DNA of 40,361 bases from Hansschlegelia zhihuaiae. Its GTDB lineage: Bacteria > Pseudomonadota > Alphaproteobacteria > Rhizobiales > Methylopilaceae. Position numbers and translations under genes: made by a program. The DNA is taken from contig NZ_RYFI01000012.1 in the NCBI RefSeq assembly GCF_004103825.1, positions 116,752-157,112 of the forward strand, given 5' to 3'. The notes beneath the pieces are model-generated. The model had not been told where the DNA came from. It did no database searches and saw only the letters and a program-made list of their open reading frames with translations. Numbering within the stretch: position 1 is the first letter of the stretch; each line of letters opens with the position of its first letter. Shown here piece after piece: positions 7,164-17,552 of the stretch.

Positions 7164-9092
7164 ATGCGTTCCAGCATCGACTTTTCGCCGGCTCGCGCCT
7201 CCCGTTTTCTCAGCATTTCCCGGCTTCTGGCGCGCACGACCCCGACCGGGACGCAGTCCGTCGCCGGGCTCGCGGCGCGTCGAATCGCGTTCTCGACGGC
7301 GGCCCTCGCGACCCTCGCCGGCCTCGGCTACGCCTTCGCTTCGGTGCTCTCCGTCGACGGCTGGTCAATCCCGGAATTCGTGATGCTGGGCTGTTTCCTG
7401 GTGTCCGCTCCTTGGATCGTGATCGGTTTCTGGAACGCGCTGATCGGCTTCGTGCTGCTGCGCTTCTCCCGCGACCCCGTTTCGATCGTCGCGCCTTGCG
7501 TGCTGAGGGCGCACGACGTCGACCTGATCGAGGCTCGCACGGCAATCGCGATGTGCATCCGCCACGAGGACAGCGACCGCGTGGTGCGTCGCCTCGACGC
7601 GGTGCTCAAGAGCCTCGACGCGACCGGTTATGGCGACCGTTTCGACATCCATGTGCTGAGCGACAGCGCGCGTCCCGACCTCGTCGCCGAGGAGGAAGCC
7701 GCGATCGCCGAATGGCGGCGTTCGCTGATCGACCCTGATCGCGTGACCTATCGCCGACGGACCGCCAATGTCGGCTTCAAGGCCGGCAACATCCGCGACT
7801 TCGTGCTGACGCGCGGCCGCGACTACGACTTCATGGTCACGCTCGACGCCGACAGCGTGATGTCGGGCGAGGCGATCCTGCGGCTCGTCCGCGTCATGCA
7901 GGCCAATCCGAAGCTCGGCATCCTGCAGAGCCTCGTGGTGGGCCTGCCGGCGCGGACGGTGTTCGCCCGGGCCTTCCAGTTCGGCATGCGGGCGAGCATG
8001 CGCTCCTATTCGATGGGCGCGGCCTGGTGGGCCGGCGACTGCGGCCCCTATTGGGGCCACAACGCCGCGATCCGCGTGAAGGCCTTCCGCGACCATTGCG
8101 AGCTGCCGACCGTGCCGGGCGGGCCGCCGCTCGGCGGCGCGGTGCTCAGCCACGACCTCTACGAGGCGGTGCTGATGCGCAAGGGCGGCTACGAGGTCCG
8201 CGTGCTGCCCGAGGAAGGCGGCTCGTGGGAGGACAACCCGGCCTCGCTCCCCGAATTCCTGCGCCGGAACCTGCGCTGGTGCCAGGGCAACATGCAGTAT
8301 CTCAGGCTGATCGGGTCGCCGGGCCTGCCCTTCATGGGCCGCGTCAATCTCGCGATCGCGATCCTGATGTACGCCGGCGCGCCGGCCTGGATCACCTTCA
8401 TGGTCGCGGGCGCCGCCCAGGCGTGGGAGCCGCCCGCCCTCGTCGGCGGCGGCGACGGCGTCTTCCCCTGGGGCCTCAGCACCTCGCTGCTCGCGGTGAT
8501 GATGCTGGTGCTGTTCGCGCCCAAGATCATGGGCTATCTCGACGTCGTGCTGCGGCCGGCCGAGAGCCGGCGTTACGGCGGCGCGGGCGTGTTCCTGGCC
8601 GGCGTCGCGGCCGAGATCGGCTTCGGCCTGCTGTTCGCCCCGATCGTCAGCTTCTCGGTGACGGCCTTCCTGATCCGCCTGTTCGTCCTGCGGCGCCCGA
8701 TGGGCTGGGACGCGCAGAACCGCGACGGCCGCCGCGTGCGCTGGTCCGAGGCGATCCGGTCGCTGTGGCCCGCGACGCTGTTCGGCGCGGCGCTCGCGGC
8801 CTCGCTCGCGCTGTCGGCGCCCCAGGTCCTGCCCTGGGCCGCCCCGGTGCTGATCGCCTATCTGCTCGCCGCGCCCTTTGCGGTCGTGACCTCGATCGAC
8901 GCGCCCGACGCCGACGCGCCGAGCCTGAGGCTGGTCGCGGTCCCCGAGGAGGTGGAGGCGCCGGCGGAAGTCGTCGCGGTGGCGCAGGGCCCGGCAGGCG
9001 GCGCGGCCTACGCGCCGCCGATGGCGCCGTTCCGGTTCGACGACGGCGCGGACGACAGAGGCTATTCGGCGGCGGCGTCGCCGGCCGAGTAG
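7164..9092 (+). CDS. opgH: Glucans biosynthesis glucosyltransferase H (OpgH/MdoH)
   Basis: A 642-aa inner-membrane GT2 enzyme that makes the beta-glucan backbone of osmoregulated periplasmic glucans from UDP-glucose. The N-terminus has two membrane helices (about 45-110). The cytoplasmic GT domain shows FDIHVLSDS, the metal-binding VTLDADSVMSG, the acidic SHDLYEAVLM motif and the processivity motif RRNLRWCQGNMQY. At least four further membrane helices follow. The ATG at 7164 lies just ahead of the first conserved residues; the frame is open far upstream, but that part is antisense to the dehydrogenase gene and not credible. No opgG is visible next to it. The gene's last 31 bases overlap the convergent yciB gene. 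Confidence 0.92.
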   Translation: MRSSIDFSPARASRFLSISRLLARTTPTGTQSVAGLAARRIAFSTAALATLAGLGYAFASVLSVDGWSIPEFVMLGCFLVSAPWIVIGFWNALIGFVLLRFSRDPVSIVAPCVLRAHDVDLIEARTAIAMCIRHEDSDRVVRRLDAVLKSLDATGYGDRFDIHVLSDSARPDLVAEEEAAIAEWRRSLIDPDRVTYRRRTANVGFKAGNIRDFVLTRGRDYDFMVTLDADSVMSGEAILRLVRVMQANPKLGILQSLVVGLPARTVFARAFQFGMRASMRSYSMGAAWWAGDCGPYWGHNAAIRVKAFRDHCELPTVPGGPPLGGAVLSHDLYEAVLMRKGGYEVRVLPEEGGSWEDNPASLPEFLRRNLRWCQGNMQYLRLIGSPGLPFMGRVNLAIAILMYAGAPAWITFMVAGAAQAWEPPALVGGGDGVFPWGLSTSLLAVMMLVLFAPKIMGYLDVVLRPAESRRYGGAGVFLAGVAAEIGFGLLFAPIVSFSVTAFLIRLFVLRRPMGWDAQNRDGRRVRWSEAIRSLWPATLFGAALAASLALSAPQVLPWAAPVLIAYLLAAPFAVVTSIDAPDADAPSLRLVAVPEEVEAPAEVVAVAQGPAGGAAYAPPMAPFRFDDGADDRGYSAAASPAE

Positions 9093-9643
9093 CGCTGCAG
9101 CAGCGGCGCCTGGGCCATCGCGAACGCCATGGTGATGGGCATGATGCCCCAAACCTTGAACGCCACCCAGAAATCGGTCGTCTGGGTGCGCCACACGGCC
9201 TCGTTCAAGGCCGCGAGCACGACAAAGAACCAGGCCCAGCGGATCGAGAGCTTCATCCAGCCGCGATGGGTGAGCTCGAACGCCTGATCGAACACGATCG
9301 CGAGCAGCGGACGGTCGAAGGCCACGCCGACGAACAGCGCGCCGGCGAACAGCAGGTTCACGATCGTCGGCTTGAGCTTGATGAACAGCTCGTCCTGCAA
9401 AGCGAGCGTGAGGCCGCCGAACACCATCACAACGACGCCCGAGACGAGGGGCATCACGGGAAGCCGCCGCATCAGGACCCACGACGCGGTGAGCGACACG
9501 ACGGTCGCGGCCATGAAGGCGCCGGTCGCGACGAACAGGTCGCCGCGCGAATTCGCGAAGAAAAATACGATCAGAGGGCCGAGCTCGAGGACGAGCTTGA
9601 GGGCCGGATGGACGGCGCGACTCGGGTCTGCGGCCTTGCTCAT
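9062..9643 (-). CDS. yciB: Septation protein A / inner-membrane protein YciB
   Basis: A 193-aa polytopic inner-membrane protein of the YciB/IspZ family, which acts in intracellular septation and envelope maintenance. Recognisable segments are KLVLELGPLIVFFFANSRGD, MPLVSGVVVMVFGGLTLALQDE, FIKLKPTIVNLLFAGALF and TTDFWVAFKVWGIMP, spread over about five hydrophobic helices. The start at ATG 9643 is chosen because an AGAGGAG ribosome-binding site precedes it; an upstream in-frame ATG at 9718 would add a charged, non-conserved leader. Length is normal for the alphaproteobacterial family. It lies 71 bp downstream of tyrA on the same strand. Confidence 0.92.
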   Translation of the reverse strand: MSKAADPSRAVHPALKLVLELGPLIVFFFANSRGDLFVATGAFMAATVVSLTASWVLMRRLPVMPLVSGVVVMVFGGLTLALQDELFIKLKPTIVNLLFAGALFVGVAFDRPLLAIVFDQAFELTHRGWMKLSIRWAWFFVVLAALNEAVWRTQTTDFWVAFKVWGIMPITMAFAMAQAPLLQRYSAGDAAAE

Positions 9644-9714
9644 GCGTCTCCTCTGCGCCGGACGGCGCTCGCGATCAAGCTTCAAATTCGACGGAGCGGG
9701 CCAACGATGGTCCA

Positions 9715-10647
9715 TCATTCCCCCGCGGGCGGCGCGCTTCTGCGACCGAAATCCGGCGCTGCGGTGTCCTGACCCTGCTCAATGATGTCGCGGCGGATGG
9801 CGCGGGTGCGTGTGAAGAGGTCGAAGAGCTTGTCGCCCTCGCCCCACCGGATCGCGCGTTGGAGGGCGGTCAGGTCCTCGACGAAGCGGCCGAGCATCTG
9901 CAGCACGGCGTCGCGGTTGTTGAGAAACACGTCCCGCCACATCGTCGGGTCGGAGGCCGCGATCCGGGTGAAGTCGCGGAAACCCGAGGCCGAATATTTG
10001 ATGACCTCGGACTGCGTCACGTCCTCGAGGTCGGCCGCGGTGCCGACGATGTTGTAGGCGATCAGATGCGGCACGTGGCTCACGATCGCGAACACCAGGT
10101 CATGATGTTCGGCCGTCATCGTGTCGGTCTTGGCGCCGAGCCCCTCCCAAAACGCCCGCACCTTGGCGACGGCCTGCGGATCGGAGCCGGGCGTCTCGAC
10201 AACGATCGCCCAGCGCCCGTCGAACAGCTCGGCGAAGCCCGCGTCGGGGCCGGAATTCTCGGTGCCGGCGATCGGATGGGCGGGCACGAAATGGGCGTGC
10301 GGCGGCACATGCGGGGCCATGACGCTGATCACCGCGCCCTTCACCGAGCCGACGTCCGAGAGGATCGCGCCCGGTTTCAGCCGCGGCCCGACCTCGGCCG
10401 CGACCGCGCCGCAGGCGCCGATCGGCGTGCAGACGATCACGAGGTCGGCGCCTTCCGCGGCCTCGGCGGAGGTCTCCGTGACCTCGTCCACGAAGCCGAG
10501 TTCGCGGACGCGCGCGCGCACCGCCGCATCCGCGTCGGAGGCCGCGATGGTGCCGACAAGACCGGCGCGGCGGGCCGCACGCGCGATCGAGGAGCCGATG
10601 AGGCCGACGCCGACGATCGCGACGCGCCCGAACAGCGCGTCAGCCAT
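9715..10647 (-). CDS. tyrA: Prephenate/arogenate dehydrogenase
   Basis: A 310-aa NAD(P)-dependent dehydrogenase of tyrosine biosynthesis, converting prephenate (or arogenate) by oxidative decarboxylation. The N-terminal Rossmann motif [12 protein letters not shown] is at about residues 9-20. VIVCTPIG, the catalytic-His region [14 protein letters not shown] and the helical-domain motif [17 protein letters not shown] follow. There is no fused chorismate mutase domain; that activity is encoded two genes upstream. The start overlaps the hisC stop by 8 bases, so translation is coupled. The order chorismate mutase, hisC, tyrA is a familiar alphaproteobacterial operon. The C-terminal 20 residues are Pro/Arg-rich and not conserved. 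Confidence 0.93.
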   Translation of the reverse strand: MADALFGRVAIVGVGLIGSSIARAARRAGLVGTIAASDADAAVRARVRELGFVDEVTETSAEAAEGADLVIVCTPIGACGAVAAEVGPRLKPGAILSDVGSVKGAVISVMAPHVPPHAHFVPAHPIAGTENSGPDAGFAELFDGRWAIVVETPGSDPQAVAKVRAFWEGLGAKTDTMTAEHHDLVFAIVSHVPHLIAYNIVGTAADLEDVTQSEVIKYSASGFRDFTRIAASDPTMWRDVFLNNRDAVLQMLGRFVEDLTALQRAIRWGEGDKLFDLFTRTRAIRRDIIEQGQDTAAPDFGRRSAPPAGE

Positions 10648-11782
10648 GGGCGGAGGCTTTCATGAAATCCGAAAGCGCCGCCAGGACCGCCTGGTTCGCC
10701 TCCTCGGAGCCGACCGTCATCCGCAGCGCGTTCGGCAGGCCGTAGGCGCCGACGGCGCGTAGCACCAGGCCGCGGGCCGTGAGATAGGCGTCGGCGTCGG
10801 AGGCGCGGCGACCCGGCTCGTCCGGAAAATGGATCAGGACGAAGTTCGCGACGCTCGGCGTGACCTCGAGGCCGAGCGAGCGGACGCCGTCGGTCAGCCG
10901 CTCCAGCCACACGGCGTTATGGGCCACCGCGACGTCGATGTGGCCGCGATCCGCCATGGCTTCCGCGCCGGCCGCGATCGCGGGCCCCGACATGTTGAAC
11001 GGCCCGCGGATGCGGTTCAGCACGTCGACCACGGGCGGCGGGCCATAGAGCCAGCCGATCCTGAGGCTCGCGAGCCCGTAGACCTTCGAGAAGGTGCGGG
11101 TCATCACGACGTTCTCGGCCTCGTCGACGAGCTCGATCCCGGCCGCGTAGTCGTTGGCGCGGACATATTCGGCGTAGGCCGCGTCGAGCACGAGCAGCGC
11201 GGTCTTGGGCAGTCCGGCGTGAAGGCGGCGGATCTCGTCCTCCGGCAGATAGGTCCCCGTCGGGTTGTTGGGATTGGCGAGATAGACGATCCGGGTGCGC
11301 TCGGTGACGCGCTCAAGGAGCGCGTCGACATCGGCCGTGAGGCTCGTTTCAGGCGCGACGACCGGCGTTCCGCCCGCCGCGAGGATCGCGATCCGGTAGA
11401 CCAGGAAGCCGTGCTCGGTGAACAGACCCTCGTCGCCCGGCTCGACATAGGCCGCGGCGAGAAGCGAGAGCAGTTCGTCGGAGCCCGCCCCGCAGACGAC
11501 CCGCGCAGGGTCGAGCCCGTGGGCGCGCGCGATCGCCTCGCGCAGCGCGCGGGCGGTCCCGTCCGGATAGACCTCGAGATGGCCGGCCGCCTCGCGGAAC
11601 GCCGCGATCGCCCGAGGGCTCGGCCCGAACGGCGTCTCGTTGGACGACAGCTTGTGGAGCCGCACGCCCTCCGGGGCCTTGCTCTTGCCGGGGACGTATG
11701 GGTCGATCGCGAGCGCGCCGGCGCGCGGCGCAGGCGCGAGCGGCTCTGCGAGCGGCGGCGTGGATCTTGCGCTCCGGGTCAT
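10640..11782 (-). CDS. hisC: Histidinol-phosphate aminotransferase
   Basis: A 380-aa PLP-dependent class I/II aminotransferase, acting on histidinol phosphate and probably also on aromatic keto acids or prephenate given its neighbours. Conserved elements are [10 protein letters not shown] and [13 protein letters not shown] near the N-terminus, [23 protein letters not shown], and the PLP lysine in [17 protein letters not shown] (K233). I chose the ATG at 11782, which overlaps the chorismate mutase stop as ATGA. A longer open frame upstream is antisense-like and overlaps the whole end of that gene. The next gene, tyrA, overlaps its stop by 8 bases. Confidence 0.93.
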   Translation of the reverse strand: MTRSARSTPPLAEPLAPAPRAGALAIDPYVPGKSKAPEGVRLHKLSSNETPFGPSPRAIAAFREAAGHLEVYPDGTARALREAIARAHGLDPARVVCGAGSDELLSLLAAAYVEPGDEGLFTEHGFLVYRIAILAAGGTPVVAPETSLTADVDALLERVTERTRIVYLANPNNPTGTYLPEDEIRRLHAGLPKTALLVLDAAYAEYVRANDYAAGIELVDEAENVVMTRTFSKVYGLASLRIGWLYGPPPVVDVLNRIRGPFNMSGPAIAAGAEAMADRGHIDVAVAHNAVWLERLTDGVRSLGLEVTPSVANFVLIHFPDEPGRRASDADAYLTARGLVLRAVGAYGLPNALRMTVGSEEANQAVLAALSDFMKASAHG

Positions 11783-12549
11783 GTCCGGGCTCCCAGCGGC
11801 GACGCATAGCCGCCGACCGCGACCGCGCCGGCGACCGGCGCCTCCCCTCCCGCGACGGCCACCAGCCGGCTGCGGCGGCCGTTGCGGACCACGGTCGCGA
11901 GCGTCTCGCCGCCGTCGATCGCGCCGCCCTCGCCGTCGTCGGAGACGGCCCATACGGTGATCTCCCGCACACCCGCCTCGCCGAGCGGACGCGCGATCAC
12001 GAGCGCAGGCGCGGATGCCGGATGCCCGTTCGCGCCGAAGAAGGGCAGCCGCGCCATCACCTGCGGCCCATCGCCGCCGAGCGTCTCCCACCAGGCCGCG
12101 ACGGGCGCCGGATCGAGCCGCACGAGGCCGAGGTCCCCGGTCGAGCCGGCGACAGCCGCGACCACGCGCGACGCGGTGCCGTGACCCTGGAGCGGCACGT
12201 CGAAGCCGACATGGAAGCGCGCGAGGTCGTGCATGGCGAGCGCGTCCGCCCCCTGCTCGACATGCAGCGTGAACGGCGCCTGCACATGGGTGAAGGTCGC
12301 GATGATGGTGCGCCAGAGATGCTCCGCGGTGGCGAGCGGCAGCCGGCCCTGATGGCGGGACGCAAGCCGCCGCATCATGTCGGCCTCGCGCGCCGGCCGG
12401 AACGCCGAGCCGGTCTCGGAGGTGCGCTTGACCGACACCAGCCGGTCGATCACCGCGCCGCGCTCCATCAGCAGCAGATGCATCGCCTCGTCGATCCGGT
12501 CGATCTCCCGGCGGATCTCGGCGAGCGGGTCTGGGGACGCGTCGGTCAT
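11779..12549 (-). CDS. Chorismate mutase (AroQ type) with C-terminal extension
   Basis: A 256-aa protein whose N-terminal about 90 residues form an AroQ-type chorismate mutase: [32 protein letters not shown], then [13 protein letters not shown] and the third helix. The domain converts chorismate to prephenate, which tyrA then uses. The remaining about 160 residues contain a prephenate-dehydratase-like portion ([28 protein letters not shown]) but no complete TTRF-type dehydratase motif, so a second activity is not claimed. The ATG at 12549 fits the mutase domain; a further in-frame ATG at 12615 adds a Pro/Arg-rich leader. Coupled to hisC by an ATGA overlap. Confidence 0.85.
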   Translation of the reverse strand: MTDASPDPLAEIRREIDRIDEAMHLLLMERGAVIDRLVSVKRTSETGSAFRPAREADMMRRLASRHQGRLPLATAEHLWRTIIATFTHVQAPFTLHVEQGADALAMHDLARFHVGFDVPLQGHGTASRVVAAVAGSTGDLGLVRLDPAPVAAWWETLGGDGPQVMARLPFFGANGHPASAPALVIARPLGEAGVREITVWAVSDDGEGGAIDGGETLATVVRNGRRSRLVAVAGGEAPVAGAVAVGGYASPLGART

Positions 12550-12657
12550 GGAAAGCGGTCTCGGCGGCGGCGGCGGCCGTCGTTCAAGGCCGTCCGTCCG
12601 GAAGCGCGCCTTCATAGACGAAGCGCGCCCGCAAGGCCAAGCGGCCGGCGCCAGCGC

Positions 12658-13254
12658 TCAAGGTTTCTCGTCGGCCGCCGGCGCGTCGTGATCGGGCACG
12701 TCTTTGGTCTCGTCGGTGTGGTGCTTCTTGTGCAGCGCGTGGGTCTTGGCCTCGACGTAGTGCGCGTGGTCGCTGATCCAGTCGGAGAGCGCGAGCAGGA
12801 TGCCCGAGACGACGAAGATCGCGTGGACGACCGACATCCACCAGAGGTCGCGGTCGCTCGCCGCGCCGATGTCCATGAAGGCCTTGAGCAGCTGGATCGC
12901 CGAGATCGCCACGATCGAGGCGATCAGCTTCAGCTTCAGCCCCGAGAAGTCGATCTTGCCCATCCATTCCGGGCGCTCGCTCTGGTCCTTGAGGTCCATC
13001 CGCGAGACGAAATTCTCGTAGCCCGAGAAGATCACCAGCAGCACGAGATTGGCGGTGAGCGACAGGTCGATCAGCGACAGCACGCCGAGGATGACCTGGC
13101 TTTCGGTCGCGACGAACACGCCCTCGACGAAATGCAGCAGCTCCTGCGCGAACTTGACCAGCAGGACGACAAGCCCGACCACCAGCCCGACATAGAATGG
13201 CGCCATCAGCCAGCGGCTGGCGAACAGGCCCCGTTCGAGCGTGCGTTCGATCAT
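12658..13254 (-). CDS. UPF0114 (YqhA-type) inner-membrane protein
   Basis: A 198-aa membrane protein of the UPF0114/TIGR00645 family, function not established. It has four hydrophobic segments: WLMAPFYVGLVVGLVVLLVK, ILGVLSLIDLSLTANLVLLVIF, LIASIVAISAIQLLKAFMD and AIFVVSGILLALSDWI. Conserved features of the family are the N-terminal RTLERGLFASRWLMAP and the loop SGYENFVSR. The C-terminus is His/Asp-rich (about residues 175-198), which could bind metal but is not conserved in the family as I know it. The start at ATG 13254 is preceded by a GGGGGGA stretch. It is 108 bp upstream of the chorismate mutase gene on the same strand and may be read separately. Confidence 0.85.
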   Translation of the reverse strand: MIERTLERGLFASRWLMAPFYVGLVVGLVVLLVKFAQELLHFVEGVFVATESQVILGVLSLIDLSLTANLVLLVIFSGYENFVSRMDLKDQSERPEWMGKIDFSGLKLKLIASIVAISAIQLLKAFMDIGAASDRDLWWMSVVHAIFVVSGILLALSDWISDHAHYVEAKTHALHKKHHTDETKDVPDHDAPAADEKP

Positions 13255-13389
13255 CTCGTCCCCCCGGTCAGGCGGCCCGATCATCCGCGGGCGTCGTCCG
13301 CCGCGCATCGCATGGCGGCGCGGAACGGGCAAGCGGCGCCTCAGACGGCTCACGCCGCTCGCTCCGCGTCGCAGCAGCGCGCGATCAGC

Positions 13390-13692
13390 CTATGGCGCGA
13401 CGCCGACGGGCCGGCGCGGCCTGCGGCCGATCAGCATGAACAGCAGTCCGATCACGCCGAGCACGAGGCAGGTCGGCTGGGACAGGATGACGTTCAGCGC
13501 GCCCGCGCCCGCGACGCCCAGCGCCTCCCGCGCGGACTGAAGCGTCTCGGGCGAGACTGCCGCCCAGCTCGTCTCGGCCGTGGTGAAGTCCATCGCGCCG
13601 GACGCGATCGCGCGGGTGCCGTCGATGACGAGCGCGACGAAACCGGCGGCGAGAATCAGGAAGCCGAGCAGACGGAAAAGGAAACGGATCAT
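13390..13692 (-). CDS. Small two-helix membrane protein
   Basis: A 100-aa protein that I do not assign to a family. Two hydrophobic segments frame it: FLFRLLGFLILAAGFVALVI near the N-terminus and CLVLGVIGLLFMLIGRR near the C-terminus, with a soluble loop of about 50 residues between them. The basic end RRPRRP suggests a cytoplasmic C-terminus. The ATG at 13692 sits at the start of the first helix; longer in-frame starts run toward the tRNA and are unlikely. Similar short proteins are common in Hyphomicrobiales genomes. No function is proposed. Confidence 0.7.
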   Translation of the reverse strand: MIRFLFRLLGFLILAAGFVALVIDGTRAIASGAMDFTTAETSWAAVSPETLQSAREALGVAGAGALNVILSQPTCLVLGVIGLLFMLIGRRPRRPVGVAP

Positions 13693-13866
13693 GGCGGCGT
13701 CATATATGGTGTGGATCGGCGCGCGGGCTACGGGCCGAACGGACCCGTCGGCAGCCGACAGGATGGAACGCGCGGGCGGCCGCCGCAATCCATGCGGAAG
13801 CCGTATGGCCGCCGACGCATCGCCGGCTTGTCACGCCAGCCCCGCCTTGCTACTCCCCGCCCTTCC

Positions 13867-13956
13867 GGAGGGGTGGCCGAGTGGTTGAAGGCGCACGCCT
13901 GGAAAGTGTGTATACGGGCAACCGTATCGCGGGTTCGAATCCCGCTCCCTCCGCCA
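13867..13956 (+). tRNA. tRNA-Ser (anticodon GGA)
   Basis: A class II tRNA gene with an encoded CCA end. The acceptor stem pairs GGAGGGG with the 3' TCCCTCC, with one G-U pair. The D-arm GGCCGAGTGGTTGAAGGC is typical of serine tRNAs. The anticodon loop reads CTGGAAA with anticodon GGA. A long variable arm (TACGGGCAACCGTA) and the T-loop GGTTCGAATCC follow. The gene marks the boundary between the conserved backbone and the mobile DNA that begins downstream. Confidence 0.97.
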
Positions 13957-14185
13957 CGACTTAAGTTATTGCGATAGCTACGTTTTTTGCCCTGAGCGGC
14001 GCGAATTCTGCCGTCTAATCCGGTCGTTACTGCCGCCCTGACTGCGCCTCGCTCGTTAGAGACCATTTCGGGGAGAATTCGGTGGATTCCTGCGCCGAAG
14101 TCTCGCCCAGGCCTTTCGCCGGTACGGCGGTCTCCCGGATATCTTGCTGGGGCGGACAGTCGTCGAACCCGGACGCGTAACGAAA

Positions 14186-14207
14186 GAAGCCGCCCGGGGG
14201 CGGCTTC
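14186..14207 (-). terminator. Intrinsic terminator after the serine recombinase
   Basis: A perfect 10-bp inverted repeat (GAAGCCGCCC / GGGCGGCTTC with a 2-base centre) lies about 20 bp beyond the recombinase stop codon. On the minus strand it is followed by TTTCGTT, a partial U-tract. Position and structure fit Rho-independent termination of the recombinase operon. Confidence 0.7.
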
Positions 14208-14227
14208 AGCGGAGAAGATGTTTTTGA

Positions 14228-15947
<1,720 letters not shown>

Positions 15948-15961
<14 letters not shown>

Positions 15962-16532
15962 GACCGACCTCCTCTTGCGAGCAAATTGCCGTCGACGGGC
16001 CGCCGTCGGGCAAAGCGGCTTTCGGCGTGCGCTTTCGCAGGAGCCCGAAGAAGCGCGGCCCGGACCAGTTAGCTCCCGTGATCGTCCTGGCGATGGGCGT
16101 CAGGGACCCATAGACCTTGCCGTCATATTCGAAGCCGTCATTGATGGCCGTCACGGTGTGGGTGCGGCCGCGCCATTCCCGGACCAACCTGGCGCCGGGC
16201 CGGATGCGCGCGCTGGACTCAGGCTGCTCGAAGACCCCCGCCCGGAGTTCCCTGGCCTGGGCGGCGATCCGCCTTAACGTCGCTTTGGACAACCCGCCCT
16301 GCTCCCGCTCCTGCAGGCGGTAGGCGAGCGCTCGAAGGACAAGGTCCCGGCTGAGCTGCGGCGGGTCCGTCCGGAACAGGCGCCGCCATTCCTGGCGAAG
16401 CCCGGAGGCGTCCAGATGCTCCAGGTCGACAAGACGCTGCCGAAGAGCCGTACGAGATCCAGCCTCAGCCTCAAGACCACCGCGACCGAAGGCAGCGCCT
16501 TCACCCGCCCCGATCGCTTGAGCGCCATTCAT
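15948..16532 (-). CDS. DUF2924 protein (recombinase partner)
   Basis: A 194-aa protein of the DUF2924 family. Signature segments are LRQEWRRLFRTDPPQLSRDLVLRALAYRLQE, the basic GARLVREWRGRTHTVTAINDGFEYDGKVYGSLTPIARTITG and WSGPRFFGLL. The HTVTV/Y-G-S-L-S-x-I-A-x-x-I-T-G-x-x-W-S-G-P-R-F-F pattern is the hallmark of the family. It usually lies next to a large serine recombinase, as here, and is thought to help the recombinase bind DNA, although no biochemical role is settled. Stop and start overlap the recombinase start by 14 bp, and the DUF3489 gene ends 2 bp before its ATG. Confidence 0.9.
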
Positions 16533-16534
16533 CG

Positions 16535-17074
16535 TCAGGCCGCCGACTGCTGCGCCGGGCGGGCGATGGAGTAGCGCCGTTCGCAGCCGTCTGGCTTGTC
16601 GGACGCGAGCTCAAAGCCCTTCTTTCGCAGGCCGCTCAGCACCGCCCGCGTCGTATGCGGGAGCCAGCCGGTGGCGTCGATCAGATCGCTCAACGTCGCG
16701 CCGCTTGGCCGGGCCAAAAGATCGATCACCGCGGCCTGCTTCGTGCCCGCCCGGACCGCCTCAATTGCAGGAGAGGACGGCCCCGTATCCCCCTCGCCCT
16801 GCTCTTCGCACTCCGCTCCGATGGCGGCGTAGCCGTTCTTGGTGAGCTTCAGCCCGATCGGTTTGCCGTTCTCGTCCTGGCGCCAATGCGGCTGCCGACG
16901 CTGGACGACCAGCTCCGCCAACAACTCCTTGCGCAACAGAGCGGCGATGGTTCGCGCGACAGACGGATGCGCGTCGGTCAGCACAACCAGGCTGTCCTCG
17001 CGTTGGGAAGCGGCTGACAGCAGGACAAGCTGCGCGTCGGTAAGCTTGGGGGCTGATGAGTTGACGTTTGACAT
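16535..17074 (-). CDS. DUF3489 protein (recombinase partner)
   Basis: A 179-aa DUF3489 family protein. The C-terminal half holds a winged-helix-like DUF3489 domain: AGTKQAAVIDLLARPSGATLSDLIDATGWLPHTTRAVLSGLRKKGF. The N-terminal half starts with LTDAQLVLLSAASQRED and has a second helix-turn-helix-like part around VARTIAALLRKELLAEL. This family co-occurs with DUF2924 and large serine recombinases in Alphaproteobacteria and is likely a DNA-binding accessory or regulator (inference). First long gene of the recombinase operon, 2 bp upstream of the DUF2924 gene. Confidence 0.9.
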   Translation of the reverse strand: MSNVNSSAPKLTDAQLVLLSAASQREDSLVVLTDAHPSVARTIAALLRKELLAELVVQRRQPHWRQDENGKPIGLKLTKNGYAAIGAECEEQGEGDTGPSSPAIEAVRAGTKQAAVIDLLARPSGATLSDLIDATGWLPHTTRAVLSGLRKKGFELASDKPDGCERRYSIARPAQQSAA

Positions 17075-17175
17075 GTGCCTTCTCCTTTTGCGGTCGGCGG
17101 CGGTCTGCCGCCGCCACTGACGCGGCCCCGCAAACGCGAGGCGGGAGAAGTTCGGGAGCTACGCGGAGAACCCGC

Positions 17176-17415
17176 CTAGCTGGGCTTGGCTTTGGCCTTT
17201 TCGGAGTTCCTGTCGGCGTGCCTCAGAAGGCTGGCGCTCTGCATGAGGTGGTTCGCCTCATAGAGCAGCGGCTCGATGTCGTAGGCAATGTCCATCGCCT
17301 CGTCGAAGCGCCCGAGCTCCAGCAGTTCCTGCGCGCCTCGCGCCCGCTCGCCGCTCTCCACGACCCGGCGCATCATCGCGGTGAGGCAAGCTTTACCCAG
17401 CTTCTTCGACGACAC
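17176..17415 (-). CDS. Small helical protein, recombinase-operon companion
   Basis: A 79-aa, mainly helical protein with no recognised domain. It reads SSKKLGKACLTAMM at the N-terminus and LLELGRFDEAMDIAYDIEPLLYEA in the middle, resembling a single TPR-like helical hairpin. I chose the GTG at 17415 because a good GGAGG site lies 7 bases upstream; a longer in-frame start at 17496 runs toward the IS left end and lacks such a site. It precedes the DUF3489 gene on the same strand and probably belongs to the same mobile module. Function unknown. Confidence 0.6.
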   Translation of the reverse strand: MSSKKLGKACLTAMMRRVVESGERARGAQELLELGRFDEAMDIAYDIEPLLYEANHLMQSASLLRHADRNSEKAKAKPS

Positions 17416-17552
17416 GCTCAAACCTCCGGCAGCGACGACGACACTGACGCTCCGTTTGGCAGGGAAGTGAAGTCCTTTCTGCGGCTCCTCCGCCAAAGAT
17501 CTAACCGTGGACCGTCGCTATCGCTCCGACCGTAGTTGTGCCGAAATTGACC

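Noticed and set aside
7365-9482. A 705-codon open frame antisense to opgH and yciB
   Set aside because: Arg/His/Ala-rich composition typical of GC-driven shadow frames; opgH in the other strand has all family motifs.
13931-13956. tRNA-Ser 3' end as an attL with a matching attR in the window
   Set aside because: No second copy of the tRNA 3' end was seen up to base 40361; the boundary may be elsewhere or the site different.
11698-13977. A 759-codon open frame opposite hisC, chorismate mutase and UPF0114 genes
   Set aside because: Low-complexity shadow frame with no domain; it even runs into the tRNA-Ser gene.
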